Shown piece after piece: positions 54,481 to 63,379 of a stretch of DNA of 64,000 nucleotides. The translations under genes were made by a program, and so were the position numbers. The stretch is taken from contig NZ_DGDC01000003.1 in NCBI RefSeq assembly GCF_002385225.1, positions 244,499 through 308,498 of the forward strand, written 5' to 3'. Each line of letters begins with the position of its first letter. The first letter of the stretch is position 1. Below the pieces are notes generated by a model. It was not told where the DNA came from. It made no database searches and was given only the letters and a program-made list of their open reading frames with translations. The stretch is from Psychrobacter sp. UBA3962 (lineage in GTDB: Bacteria; Pseudomonadota; Gammaproteobacteria; Pseudomonadales; Moraxellaceae).

Positions 54481-56760
54481 TTATTTATTGATTGGACTAT
54501 CAGGTTGATAGTTTGCGTCTGATGGTTTGGCGAAAGTTAACTTCACAACCTGCCAAGCCACACAGACAGCACCAATGATAAATACCACGTCGCCGAAGGT
54601 ACGAATCCATCTTAGCGTCACTAGGAAGTCTTGTTGTAAGAAGCCTTCACTGCGCGCATACCATAGGCCCTCAGTGATTGAAGCGTGAGCTTGGAAAATA
54701 CCGATTGGCAATAAACTGGTGGCAATCATTAATACCAAGCCTAGGTTTAGCATCCAGAAACCTGTTTTCATAAGCTTATCACTGAACACGTAATCAGGGC
54801 GAATGTAGCGCATCACCAGTAATACAAAGCCTAGCGCTAAGAAGCCATAAACCCCAAATAAAGCTGCGTGTGAGTGAACGGCTGTGGTATTTAGCCCTTG
54901 TAAATAGAATAAAGATACAGGAGGGTTAATCATAAATCCAAATACACCAGCCCCTAACATATTCCAGAAAGCCACGGCAACGAAACACATGATTGGCCAC
55001 TTAAGTTTCTGCATCCAAGGAGACTTGTGCTGCATTGACCAGTGATCATAACCTTCATAGCCAAGTACGATTAAAGGAACCACTTCTAAAGCACTGAATG
55101 AAGCCCCAATGGCCATAACTGGCGTGGTGGTACCTGAGAAATATAAATGGTGGAACGTACCAGGTACACCGCCTAATAAGAATAAAGCTGCGGAAGCAAT
55201 AGAAGAAGCAGTAGCAATTTTTTTGTTTACTAAGCCTAAATTATAGAAAATAAAGGCCAATGATACCGTAGCAAATACCTCGAAGAAGCCTTCAACCCAT
55301 AAGTGAACTACCCACCAGCGCCAGTATTCCATGATGGTTAAATGAGTACGTTCGCCGTAGAATAAACCACTACCGTAGAATAAACCGACACAAACCACAG
55401 AGGCGAAGAAGATAGCCAGTAAGTTGTTATCTCCCTTGTTTTTAAAGGCAGGCATAATGCCACGAGACATCAATACGAGCCAGATTAAAATGCCTACCCA
55501 TTTTAAGATTTGCCAGAAGCGGCCTAAGTCGATGAACTCATAACCTTGGTGACCAAACCAGAAGTTATATTTGGCTGGCATGATTTCAGCAAGGGCAAAA
55601 TATTGGCTAGCAAAAGAGCCCACACAAACAATGATTAAAGCAACCCAAAGGATATCAACGCCTAGTTTTTGGAATTTAGGGTCTTTACCGCCGTTAATAA
55701 TTGGGGTTAAGAACAAACCAGCCATTAAGAAGGCAGTAGCGATCCAGAATAGGGCGGATTGGATGTGCCAAGTACGTACTAAGGCATAAGGGAAGTAGTC
55801 CGCTACGGGTATGCCATAGAAGTTTTGACCTTCTACAGTATAGTGCGCAACGAAACCCCCAATGAATACTTGGAAAACAAATAGAGCAACTACCAAGAAG
55901 CCATATTTTGCTAACGCTTTTTGAGAGGGAGTTAAAGCAATTTTAGTGAGAGGGTCCGCATCAGGAGTAACCAGTTTAGGCTCAAGATCATCCTCTTTAC
56001 GTAAGAATGCCCAACCCCAAATTAATAGACCCACACCAGCGATTAAGAACACCACACTGGCAACTGACCACATGATATTCTCAGTGGTAGGTTTATTATC
56101 GATAATAGGTTCGTGTGGCCAGTTATTGGTATAGGTAGCCTCGGTACCGGGGCGTTCTGCTGAGGCGACCCAAGTGGTCCAGAAGAAAAAGTTGGTTAAA
56201 CGCTGTCTCGATTCTTCGCTAGTAATGGTATTGTTTTTCATCGCAAAGTTTTCACGAGTCTTCTGAAACTCTGGGTCATCCCCATAGACACTCATATAAT
56301 AAGGCGCGATCTCATTCATTGCCTCAATACGAGTTTGTGACAATACAACCATGTTGTTTTCATTAACTGTACTACCACGATATTCCTTTTTGACCTGCGC
56401 ATCTAGTACCGCTTTTTGATCTTCATTTGCAGCCTTATAGTCAACACCGTAAAGCTCGTTTGATTTAATATCAAGCCAAGCTACCAGCTCTCTATGTAAC
56501 CAGTCTGCGGTCCAGTCCGGGGCCTGATAAGCACCATGACCCAGTACAGAACCTAACTGTTGTCCGCCGGTACGTTGCCAAGCTGATTGACCATCTAATA
56601 TATCTTCTTTGGTCATAATAACTTGACCATTACTGTCTACAAATTGGTCAGGAATAGGGGGCGCTGTTCGATAAATCTCAACTCCGCCCCAGCCTAAGAA
56701 AGAGAAGGTGATAATTAAGATGGCGATCAACCCCCACCAGTACTTTTTGTACTCACCCAT
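54481..56760 (-). CDS. norB: Quinol-dependent nitric oxide reductase (qNor)
   Basis: Single-subunit enzyme that reduces two NO to N2O using quinol, for NO detoxification or denitrification. Seen: an N-terminal extension with one membrane helix and a periplasmic domain (about 30-225), which is the fused NorC-like part of qNor, then the haem-copper oxidase-like core with about 12 helices. Metal and haem ligand candidates: His332 (RTWHIQS), His486 (VVHLWVEGFFEV), His537/His538 (GTFHHLYFSG) and a late His in VHSHAALFGVYG. The 759-residue length fits qNor, not cNorB (about 470). AGGAG precedes the ATG. Alone, without norC, norQ or norD; two NsrR-like dyads are upstream. Confidence 0.95.
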   Translation of the reverse strand: MGEYKKYWWGLIAILIITFSFLGWGGVEIYRTAPPIPDQFVDSNGQVIMTKEDILDGQSAWQRTGGQQLGSVLGHGAYQAPDWTADWLHRELVAWLDIKSNELYGVDYKAANEDQKAVLDAQVKKEYRGSTVNENNMVVLSQTRIEAMNEIAPYYMSVYGDDPEFQKTRENFAMKNNTITSEESRQRLTNFFFWTTWVASAERPGTEATYTNNWPHEPIIDNKPTTENIMWSVASVVFLIAGVGLLIWGWAFLRKEDDLEPKLVTPDADPLTKIALTPSQKALAKYGFLVVALFVFQVFIGGFVAHYTVEGQNFYGIPVADYFPYALVRTWHIQSALFWIATAFLMAGLFLTPIINGGKDPKFQKLGVDILWVALIIVCVGSFASQYFALAEIMPAKYNFWFGHQGYEFIDLGRFWQILKWVGILIWLVLMSRGIMPAFKNKGDNNLLAIFFASVVCVGLFYGSGLFYGERTHLTIMEYWRWWVVHLWVEGFFEVFATVSLAFIFYNLGLVNKKIATASSIASAALFLLGGVPGTFHHLYFSGTTTPVMAIGASFSALEVVPLIVLGYEGYDHWSMQHKSPWMQKLKWPIMCFVAVAFWNMLGAGVFGFMINPPVSLFYLQGLNTTAVHSHAALFGVYGFLALGFVLLVMRYIRPDYVFSDKLMKTGFWMLNLGLVLMIATSLLPIGIFQAHASITEGLWYARSEGFLQQDFLVTLRWIRTFGDVVFIIGAVCVAWQVVKLTFAKPSDANYQPDSPINK

Positions 56761-56781
56761 AACGTGCTCCTAAATAATTTA

Positions 56782-56804
56782 AACATATATATAAAATGAA
56801 TGTT
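56782..56804 (-). promoter_or_regulatory. NsrR-like dyad near the norB start
   Basis: On the minus strand AACATTCATTT, one base, then ATATATATGTT. The left half equals the left half of the distal site; the right half is degenerate. Lies 22-44 bases before the norB ATG. Confidence 0.5.
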
Positions 56805-56947
56805 TAAGGTTGAAGTTGGGCAATAATAACCCTTAATACCTAAACATTTTTAAAGCTACTAAATTACCTATCCCATTTTTGACAAATCATGTCCCAAATA
56901 TATTCACAAAGGGTGAGTAATATAGTTTTAATCTGATGATTGGGGTG

Positions 56948-56981
56948 AATTATAACATCCATTTTAAATGAATGTTAATAC
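56948..56981 (-). promoter_or_regulatory. norB promoter with embedded NsrR-like operator
   Basis: The operator (56954-56976) reads on the minus strand AACATTCATTT, one base, AAATGGATGTT: two 11-base half-sites alike at 10 of 11 positions, matching the 11-1-11 form of NsrR operators (AAGATGYATTT type). It fills the spacer between a TTAACA -35 and a TATAAT -10, so binding should block RNA polymerase. NsrR is an NO-sensing [Fe-S] repressor; its gene is not in the window. Confidence 0.7.
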
Positions 56982-57158
56982 ATGTTTTCTCTTTATCAGT
57001 ATTTTTTATGCTAATCCCATTAATTTAAAGACTTAGCGGAGAGGGAAATTAAATTCATATGTTGCTTGATTGCTTTTTTAAGGTGAATAAAAGGTAAAAA
57101 GATATGCTGATTAAGTGGGTATTGTAATTTCTGTAATTATCCAGTAATATTCCCCAGC

Positions 57159-57197
57159 AAATGTAAATGATAACTATTCTTATTATCATTTACATTT
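57159..57197 (+). promoter_or_regulatory. Fur-like box upstream of the TonB-dependent receptor
   Basis: Perfect 15-base inverted repeats (AAATGTAAATGATAA / TTATCATTTACATTT) with a 9-base centre. The inner part, TGATAA...TTATCA, resembles the Fur consensus. It lies 61-99 bases before the receptor start. The outer AAATGT/ACATTT could also fit a Zur site. Confidence 0.65.
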
Positions 57198-57257
57198 GTT
57201 TGATAAAAATTTGATCACCTGAAACTTACCCATTGCTAAATCAGCAGAGTGAATATT

Positions 57258-59312
57258 ATGCGTAAAACCAGTCTTAATAATTTATCCCCTCTATGTCTTG
57301 CTATTACCTCTATCCTTGTTGTACAAGCGGCGAGTGCTGAGGCAGATATGCCCACCATGACCATGCAAAAGATAACCGTCACCTCCGATAGTTCAGTACG
57401 TGAAAGCGTACAACAAGACGAAGTGTATAGTGAAGATTACACACCCGCTCAGCAGGCTTCTCATTTAAGTGACTTTTTAGAAGTTGTGCCTGGTGTGAGT
57501 GTCGGCGGTACCTCGTCTGTTAACCAGCGTATTCGCGTGCGTGGCCTGGATGATACTAATCTAAAAGTATCTATTGATGGGGCTCGTCAAGAGGGGGCTT
57601 TGTTTTACCACATGGGTGATGTGACCATTGATCCAGACCTGTTAAAGCAAACCGAGGTAGCTGTGGGTAATAACTCCATAACCTTAGGTAATGATGCCTT
57701 AGGCGGTGCAGTAGCCTTTAAAACAGTAGATGCCGCTGATTTACTAAAACCAGGTCAAAAAATCGGTGCCAAGCTACATGCAGGTTATGCCAGCAATAAC
57801 GATGAAGTATTAACTTCAGCGACTGTCTTTGCTGCTCCAGCTGAAAATGTGGATTTGCTGGCTTATTATGGTAAGCGCAATGTGGAATCTGGTGAAGATG
57901 GCGAGGGCCGCGAGCTATTTGAGGACAGTAAGGGAGAGAATATTTTATTAAAAGCGGGCGCTACTATTGCTGACGATCATCGTATTGGGGCTAGCTTTAG
58001 TCGTACTGAAAAGAAAGGGGTTTTTCCATTTCGTCCAGATTTCCCTTCAAGACCTGAAGACCCAATCCCGCAGCAAGTTAAGCGCGAAACTTATAATGTA
58101 GATTATGGTTTTAATCCTGCCAACCCACTGATTGATGTTTCTGCCAATGCTTATCAAACTAAGACCCAAATTTTACGTGATTCAGATGGCGAAGCTGGTT
58201 ATGAGTTTGATGCTGAAGTAAAAACGACTGGTGCTAAAATTGAAAATATCAGTATGATTGAGAGCAGTGTTGGTAATCACAAGCTAATCGCTGGTGTGGA
58301 GCATTACAAAAAAGAATCAGCAATGAGTCGAGACTTTGCCAAGGCAAGCAGTGATGAGGCCAAAAATACTTCAGTATATTTAGAAGACCAGTGGCGCTTG
58401 GATAAACTTACTTTAACACCTGGTGTTCGTTATGATCGTTATGAGTCACCCAAATTTGTATCAGATGGCAAAACTTATAACAATGTAGTAGGTGCCCTAG
58501 CAGCCAGCTATGAGATTGCACCACGTACGCAGATTTTTGCCAGTTATACCGAGCTATTTAATGGTCCTGATTTGGGACAGGCTATTTTTAATAGCAATGG
58601 TGAAGGTATGTATGTCAATAAGGATTTAAAGCCAGAGGAAGGTTATAACTCTGAAATAGGCATTTCTACCACGCTACGTGATTTGACCACAGCCAACGAT
58701 GCTTTGCAGTTAAGTGCCAAATACTTTAAGTCGAATATTGAAAACTATCAGCAGTTTATTAGAACAGGGAATAGTGCTGGTCGCTATGGTCTAAACTGTA
58801 CCACTGGAGCGCGCGGTTCGGCAGGTAACTTGCAAGATTGCCAGGGTATGATAAACAGCGATGAAGACTATGAAATCAAAGGGGTAGAGTTGGCAGCTAA
58901 CTATACCACCAATAACTTTGGCATGGGTCTAAGCTACTCACGCGCTCGTAGTGAGGGTGATAAGACAGGCAATAGCATTCCTTCGGTTAGTGGCGGCAGT
59001 GCTGATTCAGGTGATCGTTACATGGTCAACTTAAATTATGATCCTACTAGCGAGCTGGGTCTAGGCTGGCGTAGTACCTATGTGGATTCAATCACGGATA
59101 ACAACGGCATTAGTAAGCCAAGCTATGATGTCCATGATGTTTATATGAGTTATGCGCCTCGTCAGTTTCAAGATATAAAAGCCACGCTTGGCGTGTATAA
59201 TATTTTTGATGAAACCTATGCCAATCATTCTTCACGTCTAAGTGACAGCGATGCAACGACTGACTTTGAACCAGGCCGTAATATCAAAGCCTCTCTAACC
59301 TACCAGTTCTAA
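57258..59312 (+). CDS. TonB-dependent outer-membrane receptor, haem/haemoglobin-receptor-like
   Basis: Outer-membrane active transporter. Seen: a signal peptide ending near ASAEA, a TonB-box-like stretch (MQKITVTSD, about 35-43), a plug domain (LSDFLEVVPGVSVGG, IRVRGLDDTNLKVSIDGARQ, ITLGNDALGGAVAFKTVDA), and a 22-strand barrel ending in aromatic Phe (ASLTYQF). The DALGGAVAFKT and FYHMGDV elements are of the haemoglobin/transferrin receptor type, so haem or a ferric compound is likely; this is not certain. 684 residues. The ATG at 57258 is chosen over a GTG three codons earlier. The Fur-like box supports iron regulation. Confidence 0.85.
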   Translation: MRKTSLNNLSPLCLAITSILVVQAASAEADMPTMTMQKITVTSDSSVRESVQQDEVYSEDYTPAQQASHLSDFLEVVPGVSVGGTSSVNQRIRVRGLDDTNLKVSIDGARQEGALFYHMGDVTIDPDLLKQTEVAVGNNSITLGNDALGGAVAFKTVDAADLLKPGQKIGAKLHAGYASNNDEVLTSATVFAAPAENVDLLAYYGKRNVESGEDGEGRELFEDSKGENILLKAGATIADDHRIGASFSRTEKKGVFPFRPDFPSRPEDPIPQQVKRETYNVDYGFNPANPLIDVSANAYQTKTQILRDSDGEAGYEFDAEVKTTGAKIENISMIESSVGNHKLIAGVEHYKKESAMSRDFAKASSDEAKNTSVYLEDQWRLDKLTLTPGVRYDRYESPKFVSDGKTYNNVVGALAASYEIAPRTQIFASYTELFNGPDLGQAIFNSNGEGMYVNKDLKPEEGYNSEIGISTTLRDLTTANDALQLSAKYFKSNIENYQQFIRTGNSAGRYGLNCTTGARGSAGNLQDCQGMINSDEDYEIKGVELAANYTTNNFGMGLSYSRARSEGDKTGNSIPSVSGGSADSGDRYMVNLNYDPTSELGLGWRSTYVDSITDNNGISKPSYDVHDVYMSYAPRQFQDIKATLGVYNIFDETYANHSSRLSDSDATTDFEPGRNIKASLTYQF

Positions 59313-59338
59313 TTAACCGATTAGCACTATCTACAAAT

Positions 59339-59373
59339 AAAAATCCCGCTATCTTTAAAATAGCGGGATTTTT
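59339..59373. terminator. Bidirectional terminator after the receptor gene
   Basis: Arms with core ATCCCGCTAT / ATAGCGGGAT, 7-base loop and A/T runs, between convergent genes. Confidence 0.88.
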
Positions 59374-59404
59374 ATTGGTAGCTCTGGCTGTTTTTAATTA
59401 TCCA

Positions 59405-60496
59405 TTATAGCTTAGCATCATCTTTTAAGAAGACTTGACCGGTTACGGTTTTATATAAAGCACATACCATAATTACCATACCCAATAGGCCTAAGGCAGG
59501 ATAAAGCACGTTAATTAGGGTACTAAATGGGAATAAAGACGCCAATAAAGACAAGACTACGAGACTAATGGTTAAAGTACGGAATTGCACCGGGTTCTTC
59601 TGCGAGTCATAAAAACGAATCACACAGCCATACAGGTTAGTCACCGCCGTAGTAAATACTGCAATCACCAATACGATGCTAAATAAGATACCTACCATTG
59701 GGCTGATGTTATTGGCAATTTGTAGGAAAGGAATTTGATATTCAATAACATTGGTCAGATCTGATAGCAAGGCCAAAGTAATAAATAACAAGCATAGACC
59801 TAAGAAGAAGCCGCCCATTACCCCAGCAATTCTAAGGGTCTTTAAGCTTGACTCTTTGCCGCCCATAGCGGTTAGAGTTGAGGTAGCCAAACTAACGTTA
59901 TAAGACACGTAGACAACAGCGGAGGTCCACCAAAAAGGGGTAGCCAAAGTCGGAGTCAGGTTTTTTAGGCTTTCATCAACTGTCGATAATTGATCAAAGT
60001 TTGAACTTAAAGTAACTAAAGAAATAGCGATTACGCTAAAGATAATAATAGGGGAGACAATGCCCAAAGCACGAACCGAGGACGAAAATCCAAAGATTAC
60101 GGTCGCCAAAGTCATGCCAGCAATAATTAACTTACCGGTCATAACGGATAGGCCCCAGTATTCATTAATGGCTGCTCCGCCACCTGAGAACATAATACTC
60201 ACACAGCCGAACATAAAAAATAGCAACACATAGTCGCCGATAAAGCCTAATTTATTGCCACACAAATAATTGAGTACGTCTCTATGACTGCAGGTTTGTA
60301 GTCTATTGCCTAGCTCCATAAATACTGAGCCATACCAGATAAACATAAGGGTGGTAATAATAGCACCAATAATCCCTACCAAGCCGTAGCCTGAAAAAAA
60401 CTGTAATACTTCTTGTCCACTGGCGTAGCCTGCACCAATTACGGCGCCCACATACACGCCTGCATAGCTAATGGCTTTTAAAATCGAGCTACTCAT
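59405..60496 (-). CDS. YkvI-type membrane transporter (COG3949-like)
   Basis: A 363-residue inner-membrane protein with about 10 hydrophobic helices. The start (ISYAGVYVGAVIGAGYASGQEVLQFFSGYG) matches the YkvI group of the APC/LeuT superfamily, including the Gly-rich unwound first helix that forms part of the substrate site. The substrate is unknown for this group. AGGGAT precedes the ATG. Transcribed alone; no enzyme is beside it to suggest a substrate. Confidence 0.75.
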   Translation of the reverse strand: MSSSILKAISYAGVYVGAVIGAGYASGQEVLQFFSGYGLVGIIGAIITTLMFIWYGSVFMELGNRLQTCSHRDVLNYLCGNKLGFIGDYVLLFFMFGCVSIMFSGGGAAINEYWGLSVMTGKLIIAGMTLATVIFGFSSSVRALGIVSPIIIFSVIAISLVTLSSNFDQLSTVDESLKNLTPTLATPFWWTSAVVYVSYNVSLATSTLTAMGGKESSLKTLRIAGVMGGFFLGLCLLFITLALLSDLTNVIEYQIPFLQIANNISPMVGILFSIVLVIAVFTTAVTNLYGCVIRFYDSQKNPVQFRTLTISLVVLSLLASLFPFSTLINVLYPALGLLGMVIMVCALYKTVTGQVFLKDDAKL

Positions 60497-60731
60497 ATTT
60501 TTTATATCCCTATTAAAACTAGCTGCTGTACAGCAGTTGATGTAAAGCTAATTTAACTAGCCCTGATGTTCTAGTAAATTGATAACGATTTTTGGGGGGT
60601 ATATTAACAGTAAGTTATAAGAATACAAGAGGCATCATTAAATGCTTTATGATAATAAGGGGTAGGTAGAGCGATAAGGAGTTAAAAAATAGATATAAAT
60701 TTAAAAGAAAAATTATCGATGATAATTAGCC
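60497..60731. other. Region upstream of the YkvI-type gene
   Basis: No gene. One palindrome, AATTATC-GAT-GATAATT at 60711-60727, resembles half of a Fur-like site but lies 215 bases from the next start. Confidence 0.35.
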
Positions 60732-60764
60732 AAAAAAAAAGAGGCCTGATATTAATCAGACCCC
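60732..60764 (-). terminator. Terminator after the DUF305 gene
   Basis: On the minus strand GGTCTGAT, loop TAAT, ATCAGGCC (one mismatch), then nine T. Confidence 0.7.
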
Positions 60765-60825
60765 GGTTTATTTAGCTAAGCCGTCAAAACATAGCCCTTA
60801 ACTTATAGGTTAAGAGTGTTATAAG

Positions 60826-61608
60826 TTAAGAGTGCTGGTTGATCCAGTTTTGCATTAAATCAATTTCAGACTTCTGGGCATCGATGATGTCCTGAGCCAG
60901 TTTTCTCATTTGCTTATCTTTACCGTACTTTATTTGTACTTCAGCCATGGCCACAGCCCCTTGATGGTGAGGTAACATGCCTTTAGCAAATGCCGTATCG
61001 GCATCTTCACTTAGAATTCCCTGCATCATGTCCTCATGAAACGACTTCATACTGTCAAGATAAGCTTTATGCATACCTTTGGTGTAGTCTTGCTCGTCAG
61101 TATCTGGATTGGCTTCTAGCCAGTTCTCCATTTGTTTAATCTCAGCTTCTTGAGCGGCAATAATATCGGTTGCAAGCTTACGCATATCCTCATCTTTACC
61201 ATATTTAAGCTGAACTTCTGCCATGTCTACTGCACCTTCATGATGAGCTATCATACCCTTGGCAAATGCCACATCGGCATCGTTGGCTTGCACGCCTTCC
61301 ATCATGTCTTCATGCATGTCATCCATACTGTCCATATAGTCTTTACCAAATTCAGTAGTGGCTGCATGTTCCGTCATATTAGAGTCCATGTCATGAGCTT
61401 CATGGTTCATATCGGTATCATGAGTGTCAGCAGTTTTAGTGGTCATTTCAGTATCGACTTCACTCGGGGCTTCCTCTGAAGCAGGCTGGCAAGCGGTAAA
61501 AGCCAAAGCAGAGGAGCATAAAGCGGCCACTCCTAGTAATTTGGTCTTTGATGATTTATTAGTAATAATAGGGGCAGTAAGGTTATCTTGGATATGTTTA
61601 TTCATCAT
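60826..61608 (-). CDS. Lipoprotein with two DUF305 (CopM-like) domains
   Basis: Envelope protein of 260 residues. Seen: lipobox FTAC with acylation at Cys40, an Asp/His/Met-rich linker (about 60-85), and two DUF305 units, about 91-165 and 183-257. They are 92 residues apart and strongly alike: DSMDDMHEDMMEG / DSMKSFHEDMMQG and FAKGMIAHHEGAVDMAE / FAKGMLPHHQGAVAMAE. The HH and MM pairs are the likely metal ligands; some family members bind copper. A role in copper or silver handling is inferred. GGAGATATT precedes the ATG; a second ATG follows at once. No copper gene is adjacent. Confidence 0.85.
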   Translation of the reverse strand: MMNKHIQDNLTAPIITNKSSKTKLLGVAALCSSALAFTACQPASEEAPSEVDTEMTTKTADTHDTDMNHEAHDMDSNMTEHAATTEFGKDYMDSMDDMHEDMMEGVQANDADVAFAKGMIAHHEGAVDMAEVQLKYGKDEDMRKLATDIIAAQEAEIKQMENWLEANPDTDEQDYTKGMHKAYLDSMKSFHEDMMQGILSEDADTAFAKGMLPHHQGAVAMAEVQIKYGKDKQMRKLAQDIIDAQKSEIDLMQNWINQHS

Positions 61609-61864
61609 AATATCTCCAATGTTTATTTATTTTATTTTCAATAATTATTCATTAATAAGCTGGACATTAATAAACGGATAGTAAGGTAATTATATCAATC
61701 CATAAGACCTTACAATGTTGTTAATAAAGGGCAGTTAGTGAATTTTTGCTAGAAATAAAGGCTTATTGTTACCATTAGTAGGCATAATATGACTTTATAG
61801 TCGTCAAATAGGCGTCAAGTTATTGGTTCTTGAGCTATAAAAAATTAATTATAGAAGGTGAAGT

Positions 61865-62404
61865 ATGTATCAAGACATCATAGATTTTTGTTTTAAGGAA
61901 GTAGGGACACAGAAGTTCTTTCAAAAAGATAAAGCGTTCGATGAGCTACTCACGCAGCGTTTTGAGGATACTTTAGAGCGTGCAGCAAGAGCAGAGTTAT
62001 TTGCTTGGCGACAGCACCCCGAGGGCCGTTTGGCAGAGATTATTGTATTAGATCAGTTCTCGAGGAATATCTATCGAGATACGGCGAAGGCTTTTGCGCA
62101 AGACAAAATGGCTTTGGTATTGGCGCAAGAGGCAGTAGCAGCAGGGGTATTGCAACAGCTAGAGAGTGTGGAGGCGCGTCAACTGTTATTAATGCCTTAT
62201 ATGCATAGTGAGTCGAAGCTCATCCATGAGCAAGCAGAAAAACTGTTTAAGCAATACACTAACGAAGAGGTCTATGGCTTCGAAATACGTCATAAAGTTA
62301 TTATCGATCGTTTTGGCCGTTATCCTCATCGTAATGAGATTTTAGGTCGTCCATCTACCGAAGAAGAGAAAGAGTTCTTAACCCAACCCGGTTCTTCGTT
62401 CTAA
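61865..62404 (+). CDS. DUF924 family protein
   Basis: A 179-residue cytosolic, all-helical protein of the DUF924 family, whose fold resembles TPR repeats. Seen: DEL...FEDTLERAARAELFAW, the hallmark IIVLDQFSRNIYRDTAKAFAQD, LLMPYMHSES and IIDRFGRYPHRNEILGR. Function unknown for the family. GAAGGTGAAGT precedes the ATG. Isolated by 250-base and 50-base gaps; converges on the YceI gene. Confidence 0.88.
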   Translation: MYQDIIDFCFKEVGTQKFFQKDKAFDELLTQRFEDTLERAARAELFAWRQHPEGRLAEIIVLDQFSRNIYRDTAKAFAQDKMALVLAQEAVAAGVLQQLESVEARQLLLMPYMHSESKLIHEQAEKLFKQYTNEEVYGFEIRHKVIIDRFGRYPHRNEILGRPSTEEEKEFLTQPGSSF

Positions 62405-62454
62405 ACCTAAGCTTGTTTTAATCTAACGAGATTTTTTTGCTTAAGTTGACAACA

Positions 62455-63066
62455 TTATTTGGCGGGGATTAGCTCGCCGGTGATAATAATAGGGATAGTG
62501 GTGCCAAAAATACCTGGGAAGGCAGTCACTCCAAAGTCGTGACGGTTAACCATTGCTGTGGCTTTAAATTTTAAAGCACTTGGCTGAGTTTTTGACTGGG
62601 TATAAACGTCAGTCAGCACTACTTTTACCGTCATAGGTTTGCTTTGACCTAGGGCATTAAACTTACCTGTGATATTCCCCTCTCTTGGGTTTTTTAATTT
62701 GGCACCTGAAGAGGCAAATTTAATGGTGGGGTACTGTTGAGTGTTTAATAGCTCTTTGCGACGAATAAAATAGTCGCGCGGCTTGAGGTCAGTATCCACG
62801 CTGTCTGTATAAACCGTAAAATTTACAGTCGTATTTTGCGGTTTATTTTCATCATAATTAATGGTGCCCTCAACTTTATTAAACATGCCTTTAATCATAG
62901 ATTTCTTTAGATAAGACACCTCAAAGTTTACTTTGGTTTTTTGAGGGTTGATTTGCCATTTTTGGGGCACAGATGCGGTTGAGACAAGCGGTGATAGTAT
63001 TAATAAAGCACAGCTTAAAGTCTTGCTTAGAGACTTAGTTGATTGAGTTATTTTGGCAGTAATCAT
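62455..63066 (-). CDS. yceI: YceI family periplasmic lipocalin-like protein
   Basis: Seen: a signal peptide ending near LVSTASVP, then a YceI beta-barrel (WQINPQKTKVNFEVSYLKKSMIKGMFNKVEGTI, the KPRDYFIRRKELLNTQQYPTIKFAS block, and HDFGVTAFPGIFGTTIPIIITGEL). YceI barrels bind polyisoprenoids such as ubiquinone-8 in their core. The ligand here is unknown. I start at the ATG at 63066; the longer frame uses a TTG at 63114 and would add 16 residues before the signal. 203 residues. Confidence 0.85.
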   Translation of the reverse strand: MITAKITQSTKSLSKTLSCALLILSPLVSTASVPQKWQINPQKTKVNFEVSYLKKSMIKGMFNKVEGTINYDENKPQNTTVNFTVYTDSVDTDLKPRDYFIRRKELLNTQQYPTIKFASSGAKLKNPREGNITGKFNALGQSKPMTVKVVLTDVYTQSKTQPSALKFKATAMVNRHDFGVTAFPGIFGTTIPIIITGELIPAK

Positions 63067-63269
63067 TTTGAAATCCAGTAATTTAGTAATCCGAGTAAAG
63101 AATGAATCTAACAAGGATATCAGAGGATAAAGCAGTGCATTTTAACATGTTGCTATACTTGTAGCCCGCACCCTCAGTTTATCAATTGTGACTCTTTATT
63201 AAGTATGACTACTAAAAAATGACTGGCGTATAAATTAAAATCAGAGATAAATAGAGAAAATATCTAAAT

Positions 63270-63288
63270 GATAATAATTCTTATTTAC
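63270..63288 (+). promoter_or_regulatory. Fur-like box upstream of the tonB-like gene
   Basis: GATAATAATTCTTATTTAC matches the 19-base Fur consensus at 13 positions and shares an AAATGATAA-TTCTTATT core with the box at 57159. Lies 92-110 bases before the start. Confidence 0.55.
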
Positions 63289-63379
63289 ATATAAAGCGAT
63301 TTCATATATCATGCACTGAAAAATAAATGAGTAAAAATAACTTTAATTAACAGGCGTCTAAAACCTGGCTTTACTTCTT

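Noticed and set aside
60711..60727. AATTATC-GAT-GATAATT palindrome as a Fur box
   Set aside because: Short, 215 bases from the nearest start in that direction and next to a terminator; too weak to call.
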